NCBI GenBank assembly: GCA_023853785.1
Contig: JAJIRX010000514.1
Location: 1 to 16,239 of the forward strand
DNA: 16,239 bases
Source: Psilocybe azurescens
Lineage: Eukaryota; Basidiomycota; Agaricomycetes; Agaricales; Agrocybaceae
Direction of reading: 5' to 3'
The translations under genes were made by a program, and so were the position numbers. Of this stretch, positions 9,014 through 16,239 are shown piece by piece. The stretch's first letter is position 1. Each line of letters opens with the position of its first letter. The notes under the pieces are model-generated. The model was not told the DNA's origin, searched no databases, and saw only the letters and a program-made list of their open reading frames with translations.

Positions 9014-9560
9014 TGGGGATCGTGTATAGTTACCATCCGCGAGATGGTGCAGCCGAACAGGCCCTGAACTACTCCCTTGCAGTATGGTACAATACAGTGG
9101 TCAAAAATAAAACCAGTACCATAGAGTTCCTGTCAGCTTCCCAGGCTTGGGTTGATGTGCGCGACTTGGCACTTGCCCATATCCTGGCATTGGAGAATCC
9201 AGAAGCGGGAGGCGAGAGGATTATTGTTACTGGAGGTATGTAGTCTCTTGAATCAATTTCCCGCATTTAGTAACTAGCATATTATGGCGTGACTTAGGTT
9301 CATTCATTTGGCAAGATTGGCGTAAGTGGTTTTAATTTTCTATCATTATTCGGAAGTTCTCATACTGAAGCTTCAAAGTCGATGCTGCCAACTCATTGTC
9401 TCCGTCGCTGCTTCCTTCGCACAATCCTCTACCCGTCGGGTATCCTGAGATGACAAAGGAACAAAGGACGGATAACCGTTTGTTCGACACCTCAAAGCAG
9501 AAGCGTCTCTTAGACATCAGGTTCCGTTGTCTTGAGGAGACTACCAAGGATATCTTCTAG
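9013..9560 (+). CDS. GRE2-like NAD(P)-dependent reductase, C-terminal part only
   Basis: Three exons join into the C-terminal half of an extended short-chain dehydrogenase/reductase of the GRE2/dihydroflavonol-4-reductase type. These are cytosolic enzymes that reduce carbonyls with NAD(P)H. Exon a (to 9235) has LAVWYNTVV, then WVDVRDLALAHILALENPEA, then GGERIIVTG. A 24-nt exon (9298-9321) reads SFIWQDW. Exon c (9379-9560) begins with LDAANSLSPSLLPSHN and ends with SKQKRLLDIRFRCLEETTKD and a TAG stop. Introns 9236-9297 and 9322-9378 have GTATGT and GTAAGT donors, and the phases fit. No frameshift is seen. The N-terminal Rossmann part (GxxGxxG, YxxxK) is absent. The ATG at 9013 is inside the family sequence and cannot be the original start; an AG at 9028-9029 may be a true acceptor, with earlier exons lost or displaced by the transposons to the left. 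It is a remnant, or a gene split by more than 9 kb of insertions. Confidence 0.8.
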
Positions 9561-10330
9561 TGCATATCTAAACGTGGCTGATAATTGTCAATGGATATAT
9601 ATAGTATTCGAAGAATGAAATACTATGGTGATAATGTCCCCCAATAGACGCCGTTACTAGGACCATGGCAGGCACTGGCATATCGGTCAATAATAAGCCC
9701 TCAGCGCCGCTCGTCGATTCGGTGCAAATTACCTTAAACTTCAAAGTGAGTTGGTGTTTATGCAACGTGTTTCGAGTTTGTGGTGGTCAAAGGAACCCAA
9801 TTCACTAAGCTTCCAGGATCCGCACAATGCCGTTACTGGATTAGACTATTCAGACCAATGTTTGTTCAAGTTGTTTCTGCTGCGGAGCAATGGTTCTAGC
9901 AGACATTTAGCTCAGAGAGCACCTTATTTCTGTGAGAGAGAACCGTTTCAGAGAACGAGATTATCTGGAGGCAGCACGAATTTGACCTACTCCTTCGCCA
10001 GTCTTTCATTTTTACCCTCGCATAGGCAAAGGGGACTCATAGAGCAACGGCCATCAATGCTTGAACTTGAACAGCACGAAGCAAGCTCTTAGAATTAGAC
10101 CCCATACAGACAGTAACTAGCTTGCAACAGTAGCTCCGGATCGACGAAAAAGACGCGTTCTCACAGATTAGGCTTAAACCCGCTGGCAGCTGCTACCGCT
10201 GAGACCATAGAGTCGACCATTCACCCCCAATGCAAAGTAGTGTGACATAGAAGGATCTTTGGCCCGGGCTGGCCTGACAAAGCTAGCTTGATCATCTAAC
10301 TACGTGCAACAATACGTAAAGAGACTTCAG
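9561..10330. other. Intergenic region, nothing recognised
   Basis: No exon with family resemblance was found. The longest plus frame here (9751-10092) encodes a low-information, Ser/Leu/Arg-rich sequence without start context, domains or splice logic. The region probably contains the 3' flank of the reductase remnant and the promoter of the secreted-protein gene. Confidence 0.5.
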
Positions 10331-10340
10331 CAATAAAAGG
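10331..10340 (+). promoter_or_regulatory. TATA-like element of the secreted-protein gene
   Basis: CAATAAAAGG lies about 80 bases before the ATG at 10417, at a reasonable distance for a TATA-type core promoter with a short leader. Assigned by position only. Confidence 0.35.
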
Positions 10341-10416
10341 TGACTTGTTTCAGAATACATCTATCAGAGATCATTGGACCACGCAGGTTCCTCGAAGCGA
10401 AAACATAACAGTCATC

Positions 10417-10809
10417 ATGAGATTCATCAGCCTCGTAGCTCTTGGTGTTGTCTTTGCGTCCAACCAAGTCATGGCAAACAATGTCGCATTCAATGTCGCT
10501 CCAGTTGGCACAGGTATGTGTGTTTGTTTCCACTCTGCACAGGACGTGGGCCACTCAAGTCAAAGTTTAGCATGTGGGTCTGGGACGACCATATCATGCA
10601 ATCTGAGTCCTGGAAAATCCTGCAAGGGAAACTTCAATCCCAAACAGTCCTCCATCGTCATCACCCAGGCCCTTGGAAACTGCCATGTTAGCCTGTACCC
10701 GCAAAACGACCAACATGGAGGTGTTATTCAGAGGCTCAACACCGACTCCACTGGGACATGCGTCTTCACATCTGTCGCGCAATATCAAAGTTATGGGATT
10801 TATTGTTGA
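10417..10809 (+). CDS. Small secreted cysteine-rich protein, unknown function
   Basis: Read without splicing it is 130 residues. The start at 10417 was chosen over the upstream in-frame ATG (10345) because it has A at -3 and opens directly into a signal peptide: MRFISLVALG, a hydrophobic core, and a VMA-NN cleavage site at about residue 20. The mature part has eight Cys (35, 37, 53, 61, 69, 89, 115, 130) and no membrane segment, so it is probably exported and disulfide-bonded. Positions 10514-10570 have every mark of a 57-nt intron (GTATGT donor, TTTAG acceptor) and are in frame. Splicing would remove 19 residues with two Cys and leave 111 residues with six Cys (three pairs). I do not recognise the family. 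Such proteins are common in mushrooms as secreted or host-interaction proteins, but no role can be assigned. Confidence 0.7.
   Translation: MRFISLVALGVVFASNQVMANNVAFNVAPVGTGMCVCFHSAQDVGHSSQSLACGSGTTISCNLSPGKSCKGNFNPKQSSIVITQALGNCHVSLYPQNDQHGGVIQRLNTDSTGTCVFTSVAQYQSYGIYC
10514..10570 (+). other. Possible in-frame 57-nt intron within the secreted-protein gene
   Basis: It begins GTATGTGTG after CAG and ends AAAGTTTAG before CATGTG. Its length is typical of introns in neighbouring genes and is a multiple of three with no stop inside, so both the retained and the spliced forms would be translated. Confidence 0.5.
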
Positions 10810-10992
10810 AGGTCAAAAAATAATCCAGATTATCGGGTTTGAAGGCGGCGGGATGAAGTCCAGGTGTGGAATGATTTGGAAATGATGATAATGATGCAGG
10901 TAGATCCTATCTATACCGTGCTCGTCGCTCGAAGAATGTTCATCAGAGTAAGGAAATGAGATGCATACCAACACGACCAGTAACCGTGAGTG

Positions 10993-10999
10993 TATAAAT
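10993..10999 (+). promoter_or_regulatory. TATA box before tentative small gene
   Basis: TATAAAT lies about 35-41 bases upstream of the ATG at 11034. That is close for a leader, and it supports the small gene only weakly. Confidence 0.3.
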
Positions 11000-11033
11000 G
11001 AATCAAAACCAATGATGATCCAATCATCCCAAG

Positions 11034-11285
11034 ATGGCTGGGTCGAGACCAGTCTTGCCACCGCTTGCGTTCGGCGTCAATGCGTCGTCGACCTCGGCGA
11101 CACTCCTGCTTTATAACATTAAGTTTCATCCTAGATATGAGTAAGTACGAACTTGGCTTGGTTTTAAAACGGTGGTTTCTGATTTCCTTCAACATGCAAG
11201 ATCTATCTCCTCTAAATGGCGGCATAAGGCTGCTCAGATATCCCGAGTCTTGGGCAGCGACACTCTGAATAATAACAACTTTTAA
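11034..11285 (+). CDS. Tentative two-exon small protein, unknown
   Basis: Exon 1 (11034-11140) starts ATGGCTGGG, reads MAGSRPVLPPLAFGVNASS and continues to FHPRYE, ending at a strong GTAAGTAC donor. A 60-nt intron ends at GCAAG (11200). Exon 2 (11201-11285) continues in phase with SISSKWRHKAAQISRVLG and stops at TAA, giving about 63 residues. The donor, intron length, phase and natural amino-acid composition support it, and a TATA box lies just upstream. I recognise no family, and the short length makes chance possible. It could also be the 5' part of a longer gene lost downstream. Confidence 0.35.
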
Positions 11286-11688
11286 AACTATATGCCGAAG
11301 AACGTCACATGCAGTTGTCATTCCCATGGTCAGAATCTAGCCTTGAAATTTGAAGGACACACTTGTCATGCCGGCCTTTCTGTCTTGAGCTAGTATTTAA
11401 TACAGATACTGGATTCTTCTGGTACTGCTCTTATGCAGAAACAGCCACATATGCGACAAAATCTAAACAATTGTCATCTTCTTGGTCTGCAAATGATTAT
11501 CAATGATGATTACACCTCAGCGGAAAACGTACTCATCAGTAGTCACCCCTCAACTTCACAGACCAGTACTGTGTATGTCAGATAATAGTAGCTTCCGCAA
11601 AGTTTCCGGTCAAAGCCTCATTTGAATTCAGTCTTAACTCAGAATTTGGGGCACTCATGATAAGCTTGAATTTTAGTAATCCAACATG
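11286..11688. other. Intergenic region before tRNA-Asp, nothing recognised
   Basis: No reading frame, repeat or structure I could support. Confidence 0.5.
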
Positions 11689-11775
11689 TCTCTGTTAGTA
11701 TATCGGTTAGTACACGCGCCTGTCATGACTTCGAAGCGACCGCGCGAAAGCTGGGTTCGACTCCCAGACAGAGAG
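11689..11775 (+). tRNA. tRNA-Asp (anticodon GUC) with 15-nt intron
   Basis: The acceptor stem TCTCTGT (11689-11695) pairs perfectly with ACAGAGA (11768-11774), and G11775 is the discriminator base. The D arm is GTAT...GTAC. The anticodon stem CGCGC (11715-11719) pairs with GCGCG (11742-11746). The loop begins C-T-GTC-A, with GTC at 11722-11724. The T arm is CTGGG-TTCGACT-CCCAG. A 15-nt intron (11726-11740) follows the base 3' of the anticodon, the canonical eukaryotic position, and it contains GAC able to pair with the anticodon. Without it the tRNA is 72 nt. It reads GAC/GAU codons. The A box and B box (GGTTCGACTCC) are intact, and a T run follows. Confidence 0.95.
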
Positions 11776-11778
11776 AAA

Positions 11779-11783
11779 TTTTT
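11779..11783 (+). terminator. RNA polymerase III terminator of tRNA-Asp
   Basis: Five T's begin four bases after the tRNA 3' end, the standard pol III stop signal. Confidence 0.85.
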
Positions 11784-12786
11784 GCTTCATTTGACATAAA
11801 TCAAGCATTGTCAATTTTTTGTGCTAAACCCTTTGGTGAGATCCAGGACCCCAGGTTACCCAAGGTGTCCGTATAGGACATAATCTTGTTATATGTAGCG
11901 CGATTGTAGTGAGGCAAATATCTCCTCTCCAATTACTTGCAGTCTCGCTTTATATACTACGATCATCCGAGATAAAATCTGTTCGACTGCGGCGCGCAGT
12001 TGCTCACGGCTCGACAGATTTCTATTGAACCACCGTTTTCGGATCAGCGGCGTAACATCAACTTGGAGCTTTCAAAATTTTGGGAGCCGTTGACGGTTGA
12101 ACGTTGACCCCCATGAAGAATCATTGATATTTGACTCCAAAAGTATTACATAAAGTGTGGAGTGAAATCGTATCTCCCTTGTGCAGAATGCGGGATCACG
12201 ACAAAATAATTCTAGGCTTATGAGTATGCAGGACGCCATGAAATGAGTGCCAACAGAAAGGCTCCGTAACACCTGTCGCTCAACTCAAATGTTTCATTCA
12301 TTTGCTTCAATTTTGGGCGGCATTCTCATCAAACTTAATTTAAATATAGATGTACTATGTGTATTATGGTCCCAAGACTTCATGATTTATAAGTGATCGG
12401 AGTGCGATGACCGTTAATGTTACAAAGGGTTTCGACAAACAGTGCCAGATACACCGAAGACGGGCTGCATAACGACGTCATAAGTATCCCGTCTTCGACT
12501 GAACTCTCACCGTTGGGGGCTCAATCTCACCTCTAAATTATTTGACATCTTGGTCGTTTCCTACATTGGCTATCTATCTCGAAGGTGCTTAACGGCCAGA
12601 GGCAGCATAGCCCATAATGATGAACCCCATGCGATTCAGATATTATGTATCGTTTGTACTGGCGTTTGCAGTGCGTACCACATCCCGTGTTTTCGATTCT
12701 CCTATTCCCAGCCATGTCTGACTTCGCCACCACTCTAATTCTTCACTGGCGTAGTTCAGTATTTATATAGTTTTTACACTGACCAG
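11784..12786. other. Intergenic region and presumed promoter of the mannosyltransferase gene
   Basis: No coding exon is supported. A perfect 10-bp inverted repeat (12455-12464 and 12488-12497) lies in the middle, and a TATTTATATAG box is seen at about 12760. The missing first exon of the mannosyltransferase, which should encode its membrane anchor, may be in the last 250 bases but could not be located. Confidence 0.45.
12455..12497. repeat. 10-bp inverted repeat with 23-nt spacer
   Basis: CGAAGACGGG (12455-12464) and CCCGTCTTCG (12488-12497) pair perfectly. The spacer contains GACGTC. It could be a regulatory or structural site, or chance; nothing else in the area explains it. Confidence 0.5.
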
Positions 12787-14602
12787 TGACAATCGCGGGC
12801 GCTCGGCACTGCTGGACATCATAGGTGCCAGCTCAACATCGAAGTCAAATGTGCCTCCCTACAGAATTCCTATTCCAGAGGAATACTATATACCAAAAAT
12901 TCGAGTTCGCTTCCAAGTCGGAAAGCAAATGCTGCCATCCTCATGCTAGGTGAAGTAGCATACTCAATTACCATACCATAAAGTTTTTCGACGTTGCCGT
13001 AGCACGAAATAGCGACTTGAATGGGGTGGTAACCAGCGTAAAACAAATGGAAGATCGTTTCAACAAGAAATTTCGATACCCATATATCTTCTTAAACGAG
13101 CAGCCCTTCGAAGATGCCTTTGTAAAGTGAGTTAAGCTATGTATTCAAGGATCTTCCCTTGCAGCAAGACTACTGAGTTTTAACCCACAGGCGTGTCACA
13201 GAGCTCACCGATGCCGAAGTTAAATTTGGAATCATTCCCAGAGAACACTGGGTACAACCAGATGAGATAGACGAAGCAAAAGCCACCGCATCTCGCGATA
13301 GAATGGTGCAAAGTAATATCATCTATGGTGGTATGTATATAATCCCGTCAATTAGATTCAGTAACTAAAATATAGCTGTCATTCTCTGTCCAGGAAGTGT
13401 CTCGTACGTATCAGATATTTTATAAACTTAAAAGAACCCAGTATCTACTACCAGTCTCCAGATACCGAAATATGTGTCGCTTCAATTCTGGTGTAGGCTC
13501 TCTACCGCCCTCTGCCGACCGGGTCCACTATCATTGACAGTTACTATGCTTTTACAGTTCTTTTATCGCCACGAGCTTGTCCAGCCATTGCAGTACTATT
13601 GGAGGTTGATTTAAGTTCTTCATCAAGCCCAGCTTTCTACTACATATTCATCTTATTTGTTGAATAGGCCCGACGTGAAATTTTTCTGTGATCTCGACTA
13701 CGACCCTTTCCTGCTAATGGAGGATCAGAATAAGATGTATGGTAGGTTTTATGTCAATTTCTTTTGATCTCAAATTGTTCTACACCTTGACTAACCATGC
13801 GTTTTTTTAATGTCAGGTTTCAATATTGCCTTATACGAGTTCCAGGCCACGGTTCCAACGCTGTGGAGTGCAGTCAAAGGTAACTGTCAAATGTGTTCAA
13901 ATCGTATCCTGCACCTCCCGTAAAAGAACGCTGATTGCTTTCAGAGTTCATGGACAAGAACCCCGAACTCATTGCGCCAAATAATGCCATGGGGTTCCTT
14001 TCTGATAACGGAGGGACTTCATACAACCTATGTCACTGTAAGATCTCAGTCCCTTTCATGAGTGCAGATATTGAAGTGTTTCGACTCGTAATGTCCAGTT
14101 TGGAGCAATTTCGAAATCGCTAATCTCGATCTTTGAGAAGTCCCGCCTACACCAAGTTTTTCGATTTCCTGGATAAGAAGGGTGGATTTTATTACGAGGT
14201 AACTGCTATGACAGACCAAAGTTAGCCGCTACATTAACACATTCTCGTTTAACTCTAGCGATGGGGTGACGCCCCTGTCCATAGTATGGCGGCATCTCTT
14301 TTCCTCAATAAAACTCAGCTCGTAAGATCGCTTATGCTTGTCCCAGATTTTAACTTTCGATCCCAATTATTCTTTGTGTAGCATTTTTTCAATGACATTG
14401 GATATCGGCACGAACCTTTGAACACTGTCCTCAAGGAGAATCCCACAAGCGAGGGAAGTGCTCGTGCGATAGCCCAGATAACTTTGGTGTGTACTTTCCA
14501 CAGTATCTGCCCAACCACTGATACATGGTTGCTCGTCCGATCAATCAGACTACCAGCCATATTCTTGTTTTAGTAGATACGAAAGAATATTCCCGTAATT
14601 AG
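12787..14602 (+). pseudogene. GT15 (KRE2/MNT1-type) alpha-1,2-mannosyltransferase, with single-base lesions
   Basis: Family 15 enzymes are Golgi type II membrane proteins that add alpha-1,2-mannose from GDP-mannose to O- and N-linked glycans. Exons, from phase and splice sites: about 12787-12949, 13003-13126, 13191-13330, 13394-13403 (10 nt), 13462-13492, 13558-13605, 13668-13741, 13817-13879, 13945-14037, 14099-14198, 14259-14321, 14382-14486, with a possible short last exon to a TAG at 14600-14602. Family blocks in order: [90 protein letters not shown] (its Glu has been proposed as catalytic in yeast Mnt1p), GGFYYERWGDAPVHS, HFFNDIGYRHEP, CPQGESH. Lesions: one A short at 12895-12899; the usual VE before PDV missing at the 13605 junction; one G short at 14135; one T short at about 14418. 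The N-terminal anchor exon was not found. It is either a decaying copy or a good gene with assembly indels. Confidence 0.88.
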
Positions 14603-14870
14603 CGACTGCCCGTACTTTCTGCGAGAACGAGGACCACAGCTTGCGATGGTTTGCCTCCTCCAGCTAATAAAAGTATAATATTATTTAGACCTGGATGCCT
14701 GAGTCAGAACCGAAAGACAAAAGCTACTAGCACCTGAAGAGAAATAATACAGGCTCAAACTACGATACAGACGATGCATACATACTTAATGGTAGCAGGA
14801 AATCGCAGTGCCTAGAGAAAGGGGAAGCAGCACCTATCGACTCAAGCACGGTACGATTGAGAAGTAGAAA

Positions 14871-16239
14871 TCATCCGGGAGCGAGGATTTGTAGTCCAAC
14901 GACCCTACGACTTTTGACCGAGAAGTTGTCGCTGGCTATTGACTGCCTGGAGTTTTCGGGAAAACCTACGCTGCGGGTTGTAAAGGAAATGTTGCTGATC
15001 ATAGACTCTCTGGGGTTTGCTGACGCGCCTATGTTACCGCTTGTGAAAGAAAATACGCTGGCTGTTGATTGTCTAGAATTGGCGGAAAGACCTCGTTTGA
15101 GGCTGTTGACACTACCGGCACTGTCGTGAATCAGAAGACAGGCCTCCATTACGGATCTTGAGAGCCATTTCTTCGCTTGTCATGGTTTGGCGAGGCGTCA
15201 CGAATGAATAGACTGACAACGTTTCCATCGGTGACGGTGGAACCAGCATTCTGGGAAGAGCTGCGTCCGCCATTCCCTGTTGCAGGCGAAGGTAAGGGGA
15301 GTTGATAGCGGTTGGAAGGGGGGACCTGATCGAATCGGACGGAAGGTTGCCGTTGCTGATAGTCCACGGTTCGGGTCTCAAACTCTTAACACTGGGACTT
15401 GGGGGCGCAGTGAAAATCTCTTGAGAGCTTTGGAGAACACTGACATCCTGGTGACTGGTACGATCTCTGGCTCTCCAGAATGAGAAGACAAATCGAAGTC
15501 GGCACCATCTGGCTCAACATGAGTTGAAGATATCATCGTGCCTGGGCCAGAGGCGTGTACTGGAATGGGAATTCGATAGTGCGTACCGTCGCCGGGAATT
15601 GCAACGGTTGGCAGATTGTTTGGTTCATATATAGCACCGAATTTTTCCATATCGTGGAGGCTTCCCTTGTTTGTGAAATATACTGGGAGAAGCTATCGTC
15701 GTCTTTCTCTTCCGTGCTGGACTAAGTGTTCCCAGATGGTCAGTACGATTGAAATTTTCAAACGCCAGTCAGAGAAAAAGGCAACATACGATGTTGAGCG
15801 AGTCCTCTACCGAATTTCAGCCTACACAACACACCCAGAATCGTGGTTCCAACAACAAGCATAAACGAGGTAATTGTCATAGTGGCAAAGAAAGGCCACG
15901 TGGAGAGCAAGAAACGATATACTATTAAAAGACGAAATAGGGTGAGAATTCAATTATAAGCGATCTGAAAAAGCATAACCCACAGTCACTATAAAACGTT
16001 GCAAATGAAATTGCGAATGAGAAGGCAGACATCAAGCAGAAGATGGCAAATTTAATTCGGTTTTCGACGGACACATATCCATCCCTAGATGTTTGAGTAC
16101 GTTAGTCAATTCACATGTCCTTCAAGTTCAAGGGTAACTTACAACACAGACCCAGGGAATCTGGATCTACATACAGACGATTGTAGTCAGAAAGTTAATG
16201 TTCAAGGCAAATAAAAACCATAATTGAATCGCACCATTA
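14871..16239 (-). CDS. Multi-pass membrane protein with repetitive Ser-rich tail, partial, frame-disturbed
   Basis: Read leftward on the minus strand. Exon 16143-16239 (cut by the window edge) contains a hydrophobic span WFLFALNINFLTTIV. Exon 15990-16084 reads DGYVSVENRIKF then AIFCLMSAFSFAISFATFY. Exon 15790-15921 reads LLSTWPFFATMTITSFMLVV, GTTILGVLCRLKFGRGL. The last exon (15721 down to a TGA at 14871-14873) encodes a long hydrophilic tail. At least three membrane helices are visible, with the tail presumably cytosolic. The phase of the exons fits GT-AG introns of 58-74 nt, but frame breaks are needed near 16180, 15685-15687 (CCC, one C short), 15401-15410 (next to C5) and about 15120. The tail is rich in Pro, Ser and Arg, and its end repeats a 22-residue unit. 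The shape recalls fungal seven-helix membrane proteins, but I do not recognise the family and give no function. Confidence 0.65.
14890..15150 (-). repeat. About four imperfect 22-residue (66-nt) repeats in the membrane-protein tail
   Basis: Successive units in the tail read GGLSSDSRQC, GLSANSRQSTASVFSFTS, GASANPRESMISNISFTT, and GFPENSRQSIASDNFSVKS. The core is N/D-S-R-Q/E-S-x-x-S with F/V-S-F-T after it. The third and fourth starts are 66 nt apart. DNA copies have diverged, so the protein pattern is clearer than the DNA one. The R-x-x-S spacing would suit phosphorylation by a basophilic kinase; that is inference. Confidence 0.65.

Noticed and set aside
9751..10092. 113-codon plus-strand frame
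   Set aside because: No recognisable motif, signal peptide or promoter; composition looks random.
10514..10542. 29-nt intron (GTATGT to CACAG) in the secreted-protein gene
   Set aside because: Too short for a fungal intron and not a multiple of three; the 57-nt option ending at 10570 fits better.
10911..11327. 138-codon minus-strand frame
   Set aside because: It overlaps the tentative two-exon plus-strand gene, which has better splice and start signals; the protein has no recognisable features.
14857..15129. 90-codon plus-strand frame with internal repeats (LRLLTEKLSLAIDCLE-like)
   Set aside because: The repeats come from the minus-strand coding repeat of the membrane-protein tail; the minus-strand reading continues the upstream exons and is preferred.

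Overview
This window reads as nuclear DNA of a filamentous fungus, most likely a basidiomycete of the Agaricomycetes type. Three things support this: genes split by many short (about 50-75 nt) GT-AG introns, a KRE2/MNT1-type (GT15) Golgi mannosyltransferase, and a tRNA-Asp with a 15-nt intron beside the anticodon. The left 9 kb is almost entirely transposable-element DNA. The right 7 kb is a small-intron genic region. No species can be named from the sequence alone.

Layout. Positions 1 to about 5,020 hold a Helitron rolling-circle transposon whose left end is outside the window. Its RepHel protein (zinc-finger-like N-terminus, HUH Rep domain, PIF1-type helicase) can be followed from about 211 to 4640, but about two dozen one-base frame changes break it. 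Three tandem modules follow, each carrying a near-perfect hairpin (4702-4891), then a GC-rich hairpin block (about 4930-5022) that is a candidate 3' end. From 5052 to 9013 lies a 4-kb DNA element with about 32-bp terminal inverted repeats and no recognisable transposase. Two smaller elements are nested inside it: a 1.3-kb hAT-like element (6076-7408, with near-matching 8-bp target duplications) and a 416-bp TA-flanked MITE (7631-8046).

Immediately right of the 4-kb element is the 3' part of a GRE2-like NAD(P)-dependent reductase gene (9013-9560). Its 5' half is not in the window. Next come a small secreted cysteine-rich protein (10417-10809) with a possible in-frame 57-nt intron, a tentative two-exon small gene (11034-11285), and tRNA-Asp(GUC) (11689-11775) with a pol III terminator. 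A roughly 12-exon GT15 mannosyltransferase gene (about 12787 to 14486 or 14602) carries several single-base lesions. On the minus strand, a multi-pass membrane protein (14871 to beyond 16239) ends in a Ser/Arg-rich repetitive tail.

Main interpretation. In the Helitron, the GT15 gene and the membrane-protein gene, conserved family sequence continues on both sides of each lesion. Most lesions are a single base gained or lost in a run of A, T, G or C, and genuine nonsense codons are almost absent. That pattern fits consensus errors of a long-read assembly at least as well as genuine decay, so the 'pseudogene' labels below are provisional. Beyond the elements' own biology I see no convincing new multi-gene system. 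The most unusual structures are the covarying hairpin array at the Helitron 3' side, the nested inverted-repeat elements, the possible in-frame intron in the secreted protein, and the repetitive tail of the membrane protein.
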